Positions 8,575-17,609 are shown, counted from the first letter of the stretch. The stretch: 64,000 nt of DNA from Parapedobacter koreensis (GCF_900109365.1 NZ_FNZR01000009.1:186001-250000); one strand, 5' to 3'. Numbers and translations: made by a program. Notes: a model not told the origin generated them from the letters alone.

Positions 8575-9516
8575 CTATTTGAATACAATGGTATCGGCTT
8601 GTTTCGCCACGGTTATCCCCAACGTCTTGGCGATGAGCTGCAGCTGCTCATCTAACGTACCTGCTCGTAATGTGGTTGTCATTGGCAAATCACGTATTTC
8701 ACCACGGGCGACCACGATGGTTACGCCGTAAGCTTCCCCCAATAATTCTGCAATGCGCCAAAGCGGCGTATGATCCAACACTAAACCCTTGCGGGCCGTC
8801 TGCTCAAATTGTTGGGTCTGGGTATTGACCGTTACTTGTTGGTCGGCTGTCAGCTCCACCATTCGATTAAGCCCTTCGACCTTCACCTTTCCGCTTTCGA
8901 CGATGACTGTTGTTTCGTCGCCATTGTGCTTCACATGGAATGAGGTGCCGAGTACGGTGATGGTTACTTTTCCAGAATGGATGACAAATGGTTTGCTTTT
9001 ATCCGGGGCAACGTTGAAAAACACCTCGCCTTCGTGCAGCTTCACCAGTCGCTGGCGCTGGAGTGGGCCTTGGGAAAATCGCAGCGATGCGCGTGCGCCC
9101 AGGGTAATGATAGAACCATCAGCCAGCGTATCAGTGTTGGGATAGTTAGTGGCTTCATAGGTGGTACCCAACAATAGGCCATCGCTCGGCACCAAAAGGT
9201 AATAGCTTAGACCCATTGCAACTGACACCAAGGTCAATACAGCTGCGATACGCAGCCATCTCATCGTTCGAAGTATATTCGGGGAAGTTCGCCCTCGAAG
9301 GTCAGCCTCGTCCCGCCGCTGTACAAAACGTTGCCAAGCCTCTTCCTCATCGATATCGTTCGTATCTGCAAGCCGTTGGCTAGCTTCCCATACAAAACGA
9401 AATTGTGCATAATACTTTTCGTTGTCAGGATGCGCAGCTATCCATTTGCGCACGGTAGCAGCCTCCGCCGCATCCGTTTCGTTCAATACGTACTTGGTAA
9501 GCAAAATATCATCCAT
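8575..9516 (-). CDS. FecR-family anti-sigma factor (second locus)
   Basis: A 313-residue protein: cytoplasmic anti-sigma part (1-80, LTKYVLNETDAAEAATVRKW), one transmembrane helix at about 86-107, a FecR domain at about 118-225 (GSIITLGARASLRFSQGP, HEGEVFFNVAPDKSKPFVIH) and a DUF4974-type end (WRIAELLGEAYGVTIVV). It starts 4 nt after the sigma gene and ends 11 nt before the STN-repeat gene, so the three genes form a tight operon. It should keep the sigma factor inactive until a signal arrives through the STN domain of the next product. Confidence 0.94.
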   Translation of the reverse strand: MDDILLTKYVLNETDAAEAATVRKWIAAHPDNEKYYAQFRFVWEASQRLADTNDIDEEEAWQRFVQRRDEADLRGRTSPNILRTMRWLRIAAVLTLVSVAMGLSYYLLVPSDGLLLGTTYEATNYPNTDTLADGSIITLGARASLRFSQGPLQRQRLVKLHEGEVFFNVAPDKSKPFVIHSGKVTITVLGTSFHVKHNGDETTVIVESGKVKVEGLNRMVELTADQQVTVNTQTQQFEQTARKGLVLDHTPLWRIAELLGEAYGVTIVVARGEIRDLPMTTTLRAGTLDEQLQLIAKTLGITVAKQADTIVFK

Positions 9517-9520
9517 AACG

Positions 9521-10087
9521 TCATATATTAAATAATATGATAGTCAGTAAAGGCAGGAAATCAGCCAGCCGGAGCCTCAGCGATTTCAACGCCTTTGCCA
9601 TATGAGCTTCCACGGTCTTCAGGGAAATACCGAGTCTATCGGCAATCTCTTGATATTTCAGTTCTTCAAAGCGACTCAATTGAAACACCGTCCTGCACTT
9701 TTCGGGCAGTTGCCTGAGCGCCTCTTGCAACTGCCGCTGCAATTCCTTATCTGCTGCTACTTCAGCAGCTTGCTCTTGTTTATGGGCCATCATCGCTTCC
9801 GCTATATATTTCCGTTGAACCTTTTTATGTTTTAAGTGATTGAGGGTATCATGGTAGACGGATTTATACAGGTAAGCCCGTAATGAAGTGTGGATAGCTA
9901 ACCGCTCCCGGTTTTCCCACAATTTCAAAAAAACAGTCTGTACAATTTCTTCAGCTACATTTTCGTCCTGAAGCATCGTATACGCATAGGCATGCAATGC
10001 CTTAAAATTAGTTTTAAAGGCCTCTTCAAAGGCGCGCTCATGACCGGGATGTACCAATGTGTCTATTTTGGCCAAAGTTACTTCCAT
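9521..10087 (-). CDS. ECF RNA polymerase sigma factor (second locus)
   Basis: The start is placed at the ATG at 10087 (MEVTLAKIDTLVHPGHE), giving 188 residues. The open frame extends upstream to 10414, but that extension overlaps the divergent gene at 10239 and shows no sigma homology. Region 2 (FKALHAYAYTMLQDENVAEEIVQ is the start of it, with VFLKLWENRE after) and region 4 (YQEIADRLGISLKTVEAHM) are clear. The C-terminal LPLLTIILFNI is hydrophobic, as in the first sigma factor of this window. It heads the sigma-fecR-STN-repeat operon. Confidence 0.94.
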   Translation of the reverse strand: MEVTLAKIDTLVHPGHERAFEEAFKTNFKALHAYAYTMLQDENVAEEIVQTVFLKLWENRERLAIHTSLRAYLYKSVYHDTLNHLKHKKVQRKYIAEAMMAHKQEQAAEVAADKELQRQLQEALRQLPEKCRTVFQLSRFEELKYQEIADRLGISLKTVEAHMAKALKSLRLRLADFLPLLTIILFNI

Positions 10088-10225
10088 TTGCTTAGTCTGA
10101 CAACTTGGGTCTGTTTTACCCTTATTTAAAAAAAGATTTTTTTGCAGATTGCTCACAACGGTATAGCCTATCGCATCTGTCATAGCGCTACCATGGCGTA
10201 ATATGGAAATCAAATAGTTTTTTCG

Positions 10226-10233
10226 TAGCTTTG
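10226..10233 (+). promoter_or_regulatory. Putative -7 element (TAGCTTTG) directly before the SirB1-like gene
   Basis: TAGCTTTG matches TAnnTTTG exactly and ends 5 nt before the ATG at 10239, so the transcript could be leaderless. No convincing -33 TTTG was found at the expected 19-21 nt spacing. Confidence 0.4.
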
Positions 10234-10238
10234 TCATA

Positions 10239-11093
10239 ATGAACGAGAAAGAGTTAAATTCACTTATCAAATTGCTCGACGACCCAGACGCCGAGGTATT
10301 CCGGCATGTGGAACAAAAGCTCATCACGCTGGGGCCGGAGGTTATCACCCGACTGGAATCCGTATGGGAGCAATCTTTCGATGTCATGCTGCAAACACGC
10401 ATCGAGAACCTCATTCATAAGATACAGTTTGAAGACGTATTGCAGGAACTCGAACTTTGGAAGTTAAGTGGTTCTTTTGATTTATTACAAGGGCTGATTA
10501 TCGTTAATAAGTACCAGTACCCCGATATGGACGAGCAGAAGGTCGTCAATCAAATCGAGGCCATTAAACGCGATGCTTGGTTGGAAATGATTTACAGCAT
10601 GAGTGCCGTGGAAAAAGTGCGCTTGCTCAACAATATCATTTACAATGCCTACGGGTTTTCAGGCAATACAAGCAATTACCACGATCCGCAAAACTCTTAC
10701 ATCGGCCAAGTATTGGAGAGTCGCAGGGGCAACCCCATCCTGCTGGCTTGTATTTACAGCATTGTGGCTCAAAAGCTCGATATCCCTATTTATGGGGTGA
10801 ATCTACCGAAGCATTTTATTCTCGCTTATACTGAAGATCATGCCCCAGTGGAAAGCAGGCACGGCATCTTGTTTTACATCAATGCCTTTAACCGGGGGCA
10901 AATATTTGGCAGGCATGACGTGATTGCATTTCTCAAGCAGCTCAACCTAAGCCCGAGCGACAATTTTGTGCTGCCCTGTAGTAATCTCGACATTGTCATG
11001 CGTGTATTACGCAACTTGGTTACGTCTTATTCCCAAGCAGGCAACACGGTCAAAACAGAAGAAATCGGCCGCATGCTGGATACGCTTGCTTAG
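10239..11093 (+). CDS. SirB1/transglutaminase-like family protein
   Basis: 284 residues. The middle holds the SirB1 signature: a conserved SRRGNPILLACIY segment followed by LDIPIYGVNLPKHFILAY (about 163-195), resembling the R-x-G-x-P-h-x-L ... G-V-N-x-P-x-H-F pattern of the family. Members have a transglutaminase-like fold and often TPR repeats, and their reaction is not established. The N-terminal 60 residues are charged and helical. The gene stands alone, divergent from the second sigma operon. Confidence 0.78.
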   Translation: MNEKELNSLIKLLDDPDAEVFRHVEQKLITLGPEVITRLESVWEQSFDVMLQTRIENLIHKIQFEDVLQELELWKLSGSFDLLQGLIIVNKYQYPDMDEQKVVNQIEAIKRDAWLEMIYSMSAVEKVRLLNNIIYNAYGFSGNTSNYHDPQNSYIGQVLESRRGNPILLACIYSIVAQKLDIPIYGVNLPKHFILAYTEDHAPVESRHGILFYINAFNRGQIFGRHDVIAFLKQLNLSPSDNFVLPCSNLDIVMRVLRNLVTSYSQAGNTVKTEEIGRMLDTLA

Positions 11094-11129
11094 TAGCGTG
11101 TAGTAATAAAAACCTGCCTCCGCTGTAAA

Positions 11130-12203
11130 TTATTGCGGTACCGGTATTCCCCTTGCATCCAGAAATATACTAAATGGTGTCCGGTTGGGAGAATCAAATG
11201 TAATCGTCGCCTCGGGCGCTACATTTCCACTATCAGACAGTTTGAACCGGGATACCTTGCGGGTTGTTTGATCGGCTACATAAATGGTCTTTCTATCTGT
11301 CCGGGGATCGATGGCTACGTCGATTGGCCCCGAAAGGCCAGTCAGTTCACCGGAGATTATACGTGTGGGCCTCACGGTAGCCGAAGGCTGGGCCAAGTAT
11401 GCTTTTATACCCTCGATAATGTACACCTTGCCCGGCACCTGTTGGGTGCCAAAATCAGCCATAACCATCACATCAAGCGAGTCGACGAAAGCAATGCCCC
11501 GGATACTAGTCGCACCTTCAACGCGAACGTTGGAGAGTGCTGCAAAGTTTGTCTCTACGGAATCCCCCTGCGCTAAGTTGCGATAGAGCAATACCCCGCC
11601 GTCTTGTCCGGAATTTGATACCAATAAGCTGTCATCCGATGGTTTGCCATTCCATAGCGATACAGCCCAAGGGACAATCCCACTTTCCAACTGCAACGCC
11701 CGTCTTGGACGGGTGAAACCGTTTTTGTTTACCGGCTGATGAAAGCCATAAAGATGGGAGGTTTCTCCGATATTGGCTACATACAGCATTTCGGATGGGA
11801 AGTGGTAGGCCAACCCCCGCATAAGATTCAATGAACGATTGCCAAGTCTACCCGCGGTCGCCAATTGGCCTAAATTATTGACCCGCATAATACGGATAAG
11901 TGTATCCAAACGTCCCGACTGAAACACCAGTCCGCCAATCGGACTAAAGTGGATACCAGCCCCGCCCACTGCTCCGGAATTGAAATCGAAATCGATCTCC
12001 ATAGCCTCGCCATCAGCGGGGTCAATCAATGCAATATTGTCTACGGGTACTTCAACGTCATTTTCGGTGACATCCTGAAACGATACGTACAACCTTGATA
12101 TCGGTACTATGGGCACTGGCGGTTCATCGTCATTGCGCATGCAACTACCAAGGGCGAGCAGTGCACCGACCATTACGGCAAGAAAACCAAACGACTTCTT
12201 CAT
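11130..12203 (-). CDS. Lipoprotein with NHL/beta-propeller-like repeats
   Basis: 357 residues. A type II signal peptide with lipobox LGSC places the lipidated cysteine at position 21. The mature part has repeated strands with short motifs typical of six- or seven-bladed propellers (IAFVDSLDVMVMADFG, PIDVAIDPRTDRKTIYVADQ, RKVSRFKLSDSG). No catalytic residue can be pointed out, and the substrate or partner is unknown. It lies 46 nt after the pirin gene on the same strand, so co-transcription is possible. Confidence 0.68.
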   Translation of the reverse strand: MKKSFGFLAVMVGALLALGSCMRNDDEPPVPIVPISRLYVSFQDVTENDVEVPVDNIALIDPADGEAMEIDFDFNSGAVGGAGIHFSPIGGLVFQSGRLDTLIRIMRVNNLGQLATAGRLGNRSLNLMRGLAYHFPSEMLYVANIGETSHLYGFHQPVNKNGFTRPRRALQLESGIVPWAVSLWNGKPSDDSLLVSNSGQDGGVLLYRNLAQGDSVETNFAALSNVRVEGATSIRGIAFVDSLDVMVMADFGTQQVPGKVYIIEGIKAYLAQPSATVRPTRIISGELTGLSGPIDVAIDPRTDRKTIYVADQTTRKVSRFKLSDSGNVAPEATITFDSPNRTPFSIFLDARGIPVPQ

Positions 12204-12249
12204 CCAACAGGGTTTTGGGCAAAGTTATGAATTTTTAGGGGGAGAAACC

Positions 12250-13125
12250 TCATGAGGTTGCAGGCAATGGCACAAACGCTGTTTCACCCGGTACCGGATC
12301 AAACTGCTGTTCCCGCCAACGCTGCTTTGCTGCTTCTATCTTTTCGCGGCTGGTCGACACAAAATTCCAGTAGATATGGCGTTCTTCGGGAAATGGCTCA
12401 CCACCGAAAATATAAATGCTGGTATCCGCATGGATGGTAAATGTACACAATGTGGCCTCTTTGGCCACCAGGATCTGCTTCGGCGAATAGGTATGCCCTT
12501 CACTTTCAATGCTGCCCTTGAGGATGTACAAGGCCGACTCGCCGAACAGCTGCTGGCCAATGCTTAGCGGCTGATCAATGGTGCTATGTATCTCCAAAAA
12601 GAACTGCCTGCTATATACCGGTACGGGCGATCGACGGCCGAAGGCTTCCCCTGCTATGAGCCGGAAAGCCACATTGCCTTCTTCCCAATAGGGAATATCC
12701 TTGGCCTCTACATGATGGAAGGAAGGCTCTTCATCTTCAAGATCTTTGGGCATAGCCACCCAAATCTGCAGGCCATGCAGGTTCTTATCGGAATGACGCA
12801 GGTATTCAGGCGTCCGCTCAGAATGGACTACGCCGCGCCCAGCCGTCATCCAATTGACTGCCCCAGGCTGTATTTCCACTTCGGTGCCCAAACTATCGCG
12901 GTGCATCATGCTACCTTCAAAAAGGTAGGTAAGCGTGGATAAGCCGATATGTGGATGGGGTGGTACATCTACGTTTTGTGTATCACTGAGCTTGGCAGGC
13001 CCCATATGATCAATGAAAATATACGGCCCTACCATGCGTTTGCCCCGGAAAGGCAACAGCCTTCCCACCATGAAGTTGCCGATATCTGCAGGCCGCTCCT
13101 CGATGATCATTCCTACGTTTGACAT
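12250..13125 (-). CDS. Pirin family protein
   Basis: The start is set at the ATG at 13125 (MSNVGMIIEERPADIG), giving 291 residues. The 27-residue extension of the open frame to 13206 is unlike pirins. The N-terminal cupin carries the metal-site pattern VDVPPHPHIGLSTLTYLFEG and the downstream MHRDSLG and HSERTPE. A second cupin is present in the C-terminal half (QLFGESALYILKG). Pirins bind iron; some act as quercetin dioxygenases and others as redox-sensing cofactors, so the exact activity is not known here. Confidence 0.92.
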   Translation of the reverse strand: MSNVGMIIEERPADIGNFMVGRLLPFRGKRMVGPYIFIDHMGPAKLSDTQNVDVPPHPHIGLSTLTYLFEGSMMHRDSLGTEVEIQPGAVNWMTAGRGVVHSERTPEYLRHSDKNLHGLQIWVAMPKDLEDEEPSFHHVEAKDIPYWEEGNVAFRLIAGEAFGRRSPVPVYSRQFFLEIHSTIDQPLSIGQQLFGESALYILKGSIESEGHTYSPKQILVAKEATLCTFTIHADTSIYIFGGEPFPEERHIYWNFVSTSREKIEAAKQRWREQQFDPVPGETAFVPLPATS

Positions 13126-13247
13126 GGTATGAGAAATCTTATTTGCGTAATGGGATCTAAACAAACATACGGATAAAAAATGGACTCCACCAACCATTTG
13201 CAACAATGTGCTATAATCAGTAATATTGCATTTTCAAAAAAGTGGGC

Positions 13248-13931
13248 ATGAAGACGGAAACTACGGGAATCAAACGCGAAAAATTGGAACTACCAAACGG
13301 CGAAAACAAATTGCTGTTGCACTCGTGTTGTGCGCCCTGTTCGGGTGAGGTGATGGAAGCATTGATTGCATCCGATATTGATTTTACGATCTATTTCTAC
13401 AACCCCAACATCCACCCCCGCAAAGAATATGACCTGCGCAAAGACGAAAACATCAAGTTTGCCGAAAAACACGGCATCCCCTTCGTTGATGCCGACTATG
13501 ATGTAGACGACTGGTTTGCCCGTGCCAAAGGCATGGAACATGAGCCGGAGCGTGGCATCCGTTGCACAATGTGCTTCGACATGCGCTTCGAGCGCACGGC
13601 CCTATATGCCCACGAAAACGGATTCCCGGTGATCACCAGCTCACTGGGCATCTCCCGCTGGAAAAATTTTGAACAGATAAACGACTGTGGTGAGCGTGCT
13701 GCCGGGCACTATCCCGGCATCACCTATTGGACGTACAACTGGCGCAAGAAAGGCGGCTCCTCGCGCATGCTTGAAATCAGCAAACGCGAACACTTCTACA
13801 TGCAAGAGTATTGCGGCTGTGCCTACTCCTTGCGCGATACGAACCACTGGCGGCTTCAGCATGGCCGCGAGCGGATTGAGATCGGCAAGAACTATTATGG
13901 CGATGAAGGTGCTACGCCAGCTTGCTCTTAA
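13248..13931 (+). CDS. queH: Epoxyqueuosine reductase QueH
   Basis: The ATG at 13248 gives 227 residues; a GTG at 13242 is an alternative start. The product shows the QueH (DUF208) cysteine set: LHSCCAPC near residues 25-31, RCTMCFDMR near 105-112 and EYCGCAYS near 180. It also has the [14 protein letters not shown] loop. QueH reduces epoxyqueuosine to queuosine in the wobble base of certain tRNAs and is the non-cobalamin alternative to QueG. Its last 20 nt overlap the 3' end of the convergent dienelactone hydrolase gene. Confidence 0.93.
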   Translation: MKTETTGIKREKLELPNGENKLLLHSCCAPCSGEVMEALIASDIDFTIYFYNPNIHPRKEYDLRKDENIKFAEKHGIPFVDADYDVDDWFARAKGMEHEPERGIRCTMCFDMRFERTALYAHENGFPVITSSLGISRWKNFEQINDCGERAAGHYPGITYWTYNWRKKGGSSRMLEISKREHFYMQEYCGCAYSLRDTNHWRLQHGRERIEIGKNYYGDEGATPACS

Positions 13932-14763
13932 AGAAGCCAATTGTCCGCTGCCAAGCCAGCTTAGCAGCCGCCTCATCATACCGCGTGGGTGAGGTGTCGT
14001 TATTAAAAGCGTGGTTTACCCCATCGTAGACAAACAACTGGTAATCGACGCCATTTGCCTTTAATGCTCCTTCATACACCGGAATACCTGCGTTGATACG
14101 TTCGTCCAATCCGGCATAATGTAGCAGCAGGCTGGCTTTAATCTTTGGCACATCGGCCACATTGGGCTGGCTGCCATAGTAAGCCACGGAAGCCTGTAAT
14201 TGTGGGTCGTTTACGGCAAGCCTTCCGGCCATCGCCCCACCCCAGCAAAAGCCTACACAGCCCACTTTGCCATTGCCTCCGTCCGCAGTACGCAAGTAAT
14301 CGAGCCCTTTCAGGTAATTCTGGACGGTCTTCTCCATATCCAGCTTGCCGATAAGTTCCCGCCCTTTGTCTTCATCGGCAGGCGTACCACCAAAAGGCGA
14401 AAGGGCGTCTACCCCCAACGCAATAAAGCCTTCGGCAGCCACGCGCTTGGTGACATCAACGATGTGCGGGTTCAGCCCCCGATTTTCATGGATAACCACT
14501 ACACTGCCGATGCCCGTTTTATTCTTGGGTTTGGCCAATACAGCTTTTACATCGCCATCTACACCGGGGTAGGTGATGTTTTCGGAAATAATATCGTCAC
14601 TTTGAAATGGCATTGCTTCCGCGTAATTGTTTTGCAGGAGCGGCAACAATGCCGTCGCCGCAGCCGTGCTGCCAGCAAGCATAGCCAGTCGTTTCATAAA
14701 TTCCTTCCGGGTAAGCTGGCTGTGTGTGTACTGGTCGTAGAGATTAATGATTTTCTGATCCAT
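13912..14763 (-). CDS. Dienelactone hydrolase family protein, probably exported
   Basis: 283 residues with an alpha/beta-hydrolase fold. The catalytic set expected of dienelactone hydrolases is visible: Cys173 in GFCWGG, Asp220 in AGLDERI and His251 in VNHAF. The N-terminus has a positively charged stretch ([12 protein letters not shown]) followed by a hydrophobic alanine-rich helix (about 27-42). That resembles a variant Tat signal, so a periplasmic location is likely. Substrate is unknown; related proteins are annotated as carboxymethylenebutenolidases. It begins 15 nt after the thiol peroxidase gene, suggesting a two-gene operon. Confidence 0.9.
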   Translation of the reverse strand: MDQKIINLYDQYTHSQLTRKEFMKRLAMLAGSTAAATALLPLLQNNYAEAMPFQSDDIISENITYPGVDGDVKAVLAKPKNKTGIGSVVVIHENRGLNPHIVDVTKRVAAEGFIALGVDALSPFGGTPADEDKGRELIGKLDMEKTVQNYLKGLDYLRTADGGNGKVGCVGFCWGGAMAGRLAVNDPQLQASVAYYGSQPNVADVPKIKASLLLHYAGLDERINAGIPVYEGALKANGVDYQLFVYDGVNHAFNNDTSPTRYDEAAAKLAWQRTIGFFKSKLA

Positions 14764-14778
14764 CGTCGTCGGTTTTTA

Positions 14779-15381
14779 TTAAGGGTTTACGGCTGCCAAA
14801 GCGGCCGCATAGTTGGGCTCTTGTGACAACTCAGACACTTGTTCTTCATACACGATTTTGCCCTGTGGGTCGATGACGACCACAGCCCTGCTCAATAAGC
14901 CCCGCATGGGGCCATCGGCCAATTGCACGCCGTATTGCAGGCCAAAGTCTGATCGGAAGTCGGACAACATCACCACCTTATCAATACCTTCCGCACCGCA
15001 GAATTGCTTTTGCGCAAAAGGCAGGTCTTTGGAAATGCATAACACCGTGGTATTGGGCAAGTTTGCTGCATCCTCATTGAACCTGTGTACAGATAGTGCA
15101 CACACTCCCGTATTTACGCTCGGGAAAATATTGAGGATGATGTATTTACCTGAAAAATCCGTTAACGTCTTATCGGCAAGATCCACATTCGCTAAGGTGA
15201 AATCTTTTGCCTGCGATCCTACTGCTGGTAAGGTCCCAACCGTATGCACCGGTGTACCCCGCATGGTGATAGTCGTGGACGAATTACCCCCTGTCAATTG
15301 CTGGGCCATCGCCGGCGAACAAATTGCCTCTGCGATAATGCCTAAGCAAAGCGCTAGCCCAGTTACATACTGATGTTTCAT
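14779..15381 (-). CDS. tpx: Exported thiol peroxidase (Tpx type)
   Basis: 200 residues: a 27-residue signal peptide (cut near PAMAQQ) and a full Tpx domain. The peroxidatic cysteine is Cys94 in NTGVCALSVHRFN and the resolving cysteine is Cys128 in FAQKQFCGAEG. The 34-residue spacing is that of E. coli Tpx (61 and 95). The enzyme reduces hydroperoxides with thioredoxin-like donors. Typical Tpx is cytoplasmic and about 166-168 residues, so the added signal peptide is the odd feature and implies a periplasmic reductant. It is followed at 15 nt by the dienelactone hydrolase gene. Confidence 0.93.
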   Translation of the reverse strand: MKHQYVTGLALCLGIIAEAICSPAMAQQLTGGNSSTTITMRGTPVHTVGTLPAVGSQAKDFTLANVDLADKTLTDFSGKYIILNIFPSVNTGVCALSVHRFNEDAANLPNTTVLCISKDLPFAQKQFCGAEGIDKVVMLSDFRSDFGLQYGVQLADGPMRGLLSRAVVVIDPQGKIVYEEQVSELSQEPNYAAALAAVNP

Positions 15382-15549
15382 GGCTTTTACTTAAAGTTTA
15401 TTATAGTAACGTTTTTAAGCCTATTTATTATACGGTTCATTGAAAATGATACAAAGATAACCTGAGACATGGTCTTAAAATACCTTCTACTGAGTATTTT
15501 TTCATTTTTACCGAACCTATATCTTTACCACATCAAAAATCGGACTACT

Positions 15550-16270
15550 ATGAAAAACTACTGGATTAAACCTTGTTTAACGACCCTGATCTGTATAGGT
15601 CTTATCTCGGCCTGTAAAAAAACGACCCTGTACCAGACGATGATGGCTTGGAAGACCGCACGCCCGTTGAAGTAATCGAAGACATCACGAATAGCATGGC
15701 CAATGCAGACAGCATCAGCGTATTTGTCGATGCCCTTAAATCCTTAACCCTTCAACAAGAAGACGTTGCTGAAGGGTGAACCGTATTCGCGCCGTTGAAC
15801 CCTGTGGACAATGACATACAAGCTATCAGCAAGGTAGCCGCAACCGAGCCACTGGATGATTTCTCGGGCGATGACCTTACGGATTCTGTATTGATGGATC
15901 ACTTGGTTAAAGGTGTCTTCGGTTTGGACGATTAACGGATGGGAAGACGCTGACGAGTCTTAGCGGCAAAACCCTATTGGTGACCAAAACAGGGAATAAG
16001 ATCTGGATTAATGGCGTTCCCATCAGTGGCGAAATTGCTCCTGACGGTCGCCAAGTCATCTACACTGTGAAAAAGCCCCTGACTGGCACAACCGTGGACG
16101 ACGCCCTCCAGACAACCACGATTGAAGTGACCGTATGGGATGCAATGGGATGGGAACCCAACCACCCCAAAGGGACAGCTGTTGCCCAAGCGCAGGTATT
16201 TCTCTATGCTTCCCAAACCGATTATACCAATAATACGCCTGCATATGACCACGGAAATCATTGCGGCTGG
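15550..16270 (+). pseudogene. Decayed fasciclin-type lipoprotein gene
   Basis: The reading starts at 15550 with a lipoprotein signal (IGLISACKK). It then breaks in a run of seven A (15616-15622). In the shifted frame the sequence continues sensibly (DPVPDDDGLEDRTPVEVIED, then SMANADSISVFVDALKSL). It meets a TGA at 15777-15779, goes on with TVFAPLNP (typical of fasciclin domains), stops again near 15933 and continues in another frame with LTSLSGKTLLVTKTGNKIWI. At least three lesions are therefore present. The last readable part (QVFLYASQTDYTNNTPAYDH) runs without a stop into the SusD remnant. It is best read as a dead gene of a former SusC/SusD locus. Confidence 0.75.
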
Positions 16271-16736
16271 GTATTATTCCCTCCTCCCTGACCAAAATGT
16301 TTTCCGTGCTAATAGCGCCGAAATCATCTGGGCTTCCCCTGTAGTACTGGGCGGCGCAATCAAGGAATACTTCTATCAACGGGATCAATTGCCTTTCTTA
16401 AGGTTACGCGAAGCCTACTTCATGAACATCGAAGCCAATGTCGCTATCGGAAACATGGAAGCAGCAACAAATGCCTGTAACGTACTGCTATCACTGAAAG
16501 GTATGCCCCCGCTTACGCCCGGCATCTCCACGGCAGCGCTCATGACCCAGTACTAAGATCTGTGGATGAGCGACATGAAGCGGGAGGGGCTCCAGTTTGC
16601 CAACCTGATTCGCTGGGAGCGCGCTGCCGAGTTCCTTGCCGCACGTGGATACAGTGAACCAAAACATCGCTTACTGCCCATACCCATGGTCGTACTTGAT
16701 GCCAATTTACAGCTGATGCAGAACCCCGGCTATTAG
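16271..16736 (+). pseudogene. 3' remnant of a SusD/RagB lipoprotein gene
   Basis: Frame 3 from about 16271 reads YYSLLPDQNVFRANSAEIIW, then LPFLRLREAYFMNIEANVAI. After an in-frame TAA at 16554-16556 the same frame goes on with EGLQFANLIRWERAAEFLA and HRLLPIPM, and ends with LQLMQNPGY and a stop at 16734-16736. EG-x-R-F-x-D-L-x-R-W, LLPIP and QNPGY are standard SusD C-terminal landmarks. The N-terminal two thirds, including the signal peptide, are missing and the preceding gene is broken too. A deletion probably fused two genes of one locus. Confidence 0.8.
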
Positions 16737-16787
16737 AAGGGTACCACTGTGTCAAACAACACTTTATCCACTTATCCACACAAAAAC

Positions 16788-16818
16788 TTTCATATCTTAT
16801 AATTTATATTTACCTTTG
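16788..16818 (+). promoter_or_regulatory. Promoter of the DUF177-rpmF operon
   Basis: TACCTTTG at 16811-16818 is an exact TAnnTTTG -7 element, and TTTC at 16788-16791 stands in for the -33 TTTG with 19-nt spacing. The GTG start of the DUF177 gene is 20 nt downstream. This spacing fits the Bacteroidota housekeeping promoter. Confidence 0.65.
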
Positions 16819-16837
16819 CAGGCTCAATTGTGGGACG

Positions 16838-17377
16838 GTGAATTATTTGAAGCAATATCGGATACCTTTTACAGGGTTGAGTTTGGGTACGCATGACTTC
16901 GAATTTGATGTGGATAAGGCGTTCTTTGATTGTTATGACTATTCCATTGTGAAAGATGGCAATCTTAAAGTATCGGTAGACCTGCACAAGCAAGAAAACA
17001 TGATGATACTCTGGTTCCATATTGCAGGCACCGTCAACCTGACATGTGATGTATGCCTCTCCACATTCCCATCAAAAACGGTTATTGAGGAGCGGCTCAT
17101 CGTCAAATTCGCAGACGACGAAAGCGATGACATGGCAGAAAGCAGTGAAGAAATCCTGGTGCTTGCACGGCATGAGCATGAAGTGGATATCGCGGGGTTG
17201 TTGTATGAATACATCAACGTCGCTGTACCGCACTACATCAAGTGCAGCGAACAAGGTGATAATATTACTTGCGATGAGTCCGTGCTAGCGAAGTTGAATA
17301 ACCTTGCGCCGGAACAACACGAAGAAAAACAGGCAGATCCCCGTTGGGATGCATTGAAGAACATAAAATATAACTAA
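16838..17377 (+). CDS. DUF177 (YceD-like) protein, start GTG
   Basis: 179 residues, beginning with GTG at 16838 (read VNYLKQYRIPFTGLSLGTHD). Features are a paired-cysteine motif CDVCLSTF (about 70), a run of acidic residues (DDESDDMAESSEE) and a C-terminal PRWDALKNI. The DUF177 family sits immediately before rpmF in many bacteria and has been linked to 23S rRNA accumulation. The rpmF start codon is 14 nt after its stop. It is the first gene of the operon that runs toward plsX and fabH. Confidence 0.93.
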   Translation: MNYLKQYRIPFTGLSLGTHDFEFDVDKAFFDCYDYSIVKDGNLKVSVDLHKQENMMILWFHIAGTVNLTCDVCLSTFPSKTVIEERLIVKFADDESDDMAESSEEILVLARHEHEVDIAGLLYEYINVAVPHYIKCSEQGDNITCDESVLAKLNNLAPEQHEEKQADPRWDALKNIKYN

Positions 17378-17391
17378 AATAACAGTACGAG

Positions 17392-17583
17392 ATGGCACAT
17401 CCAAAACGTAAAACCTCCAAAGCACGGAGAGACAAAAGAAGGACGCATTACAAAGCTGAACGGCCTACCTTGGCAACTTGTAAGGAAACGGGTGCTGTGC
17501 ACCTACCTCACCGCGCATATTTGGTCGATGGCAACCTTTATTACAACGGCAAGCTAATCATCGAAAACGCTGCCTCCGCCTAA
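17392..17583 (+). CDS. rpmF: 50S ribosomal protein L32
   Basis: A 63-residue protein with the L32 N-terminus [20 protein letters not shown]. Instead of the four-cysteine zinc ribbon only one cysteine remains ([20 protein letters not shown]), so this is a zinc-free form. I believe that form is common in Sphingobacteriaceae. It follows DUF177 and precedes plsX, the conserved rpmF-plsX arrangement. Confidence 0.97.
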   Translation: MAHPKRKTSKARRDKRRTHYKAERPTLATCKETGAVHLPHRAYLVDGNLYYNGKLIIENAASA

Positions 17584-17609
17584 AGTTGATCTTTCAAAAA
17601 ATTGAACAT

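Noticed and set aside
10088-10414. Upstream extension of the second sigma factor
   Set aside because: It overlaps the divergent SirB1-like gene and its promoter element, and carries no sigma homology; the ATG at 10087 gives the normal family length.
15469-15675. Independent small gene of 68 residues
   Set aside because: Its end is the signal peptide of the broken lipoprotein gene (from 15550), and the upstream part has no coding character.
16790-17020. Minus-strand frame over the start of the DUF177 gene
   Set aside because: It conflicts with the promoter and GTG start of a conserved gene in the rpmF-plsX operon and has no family resemblance.
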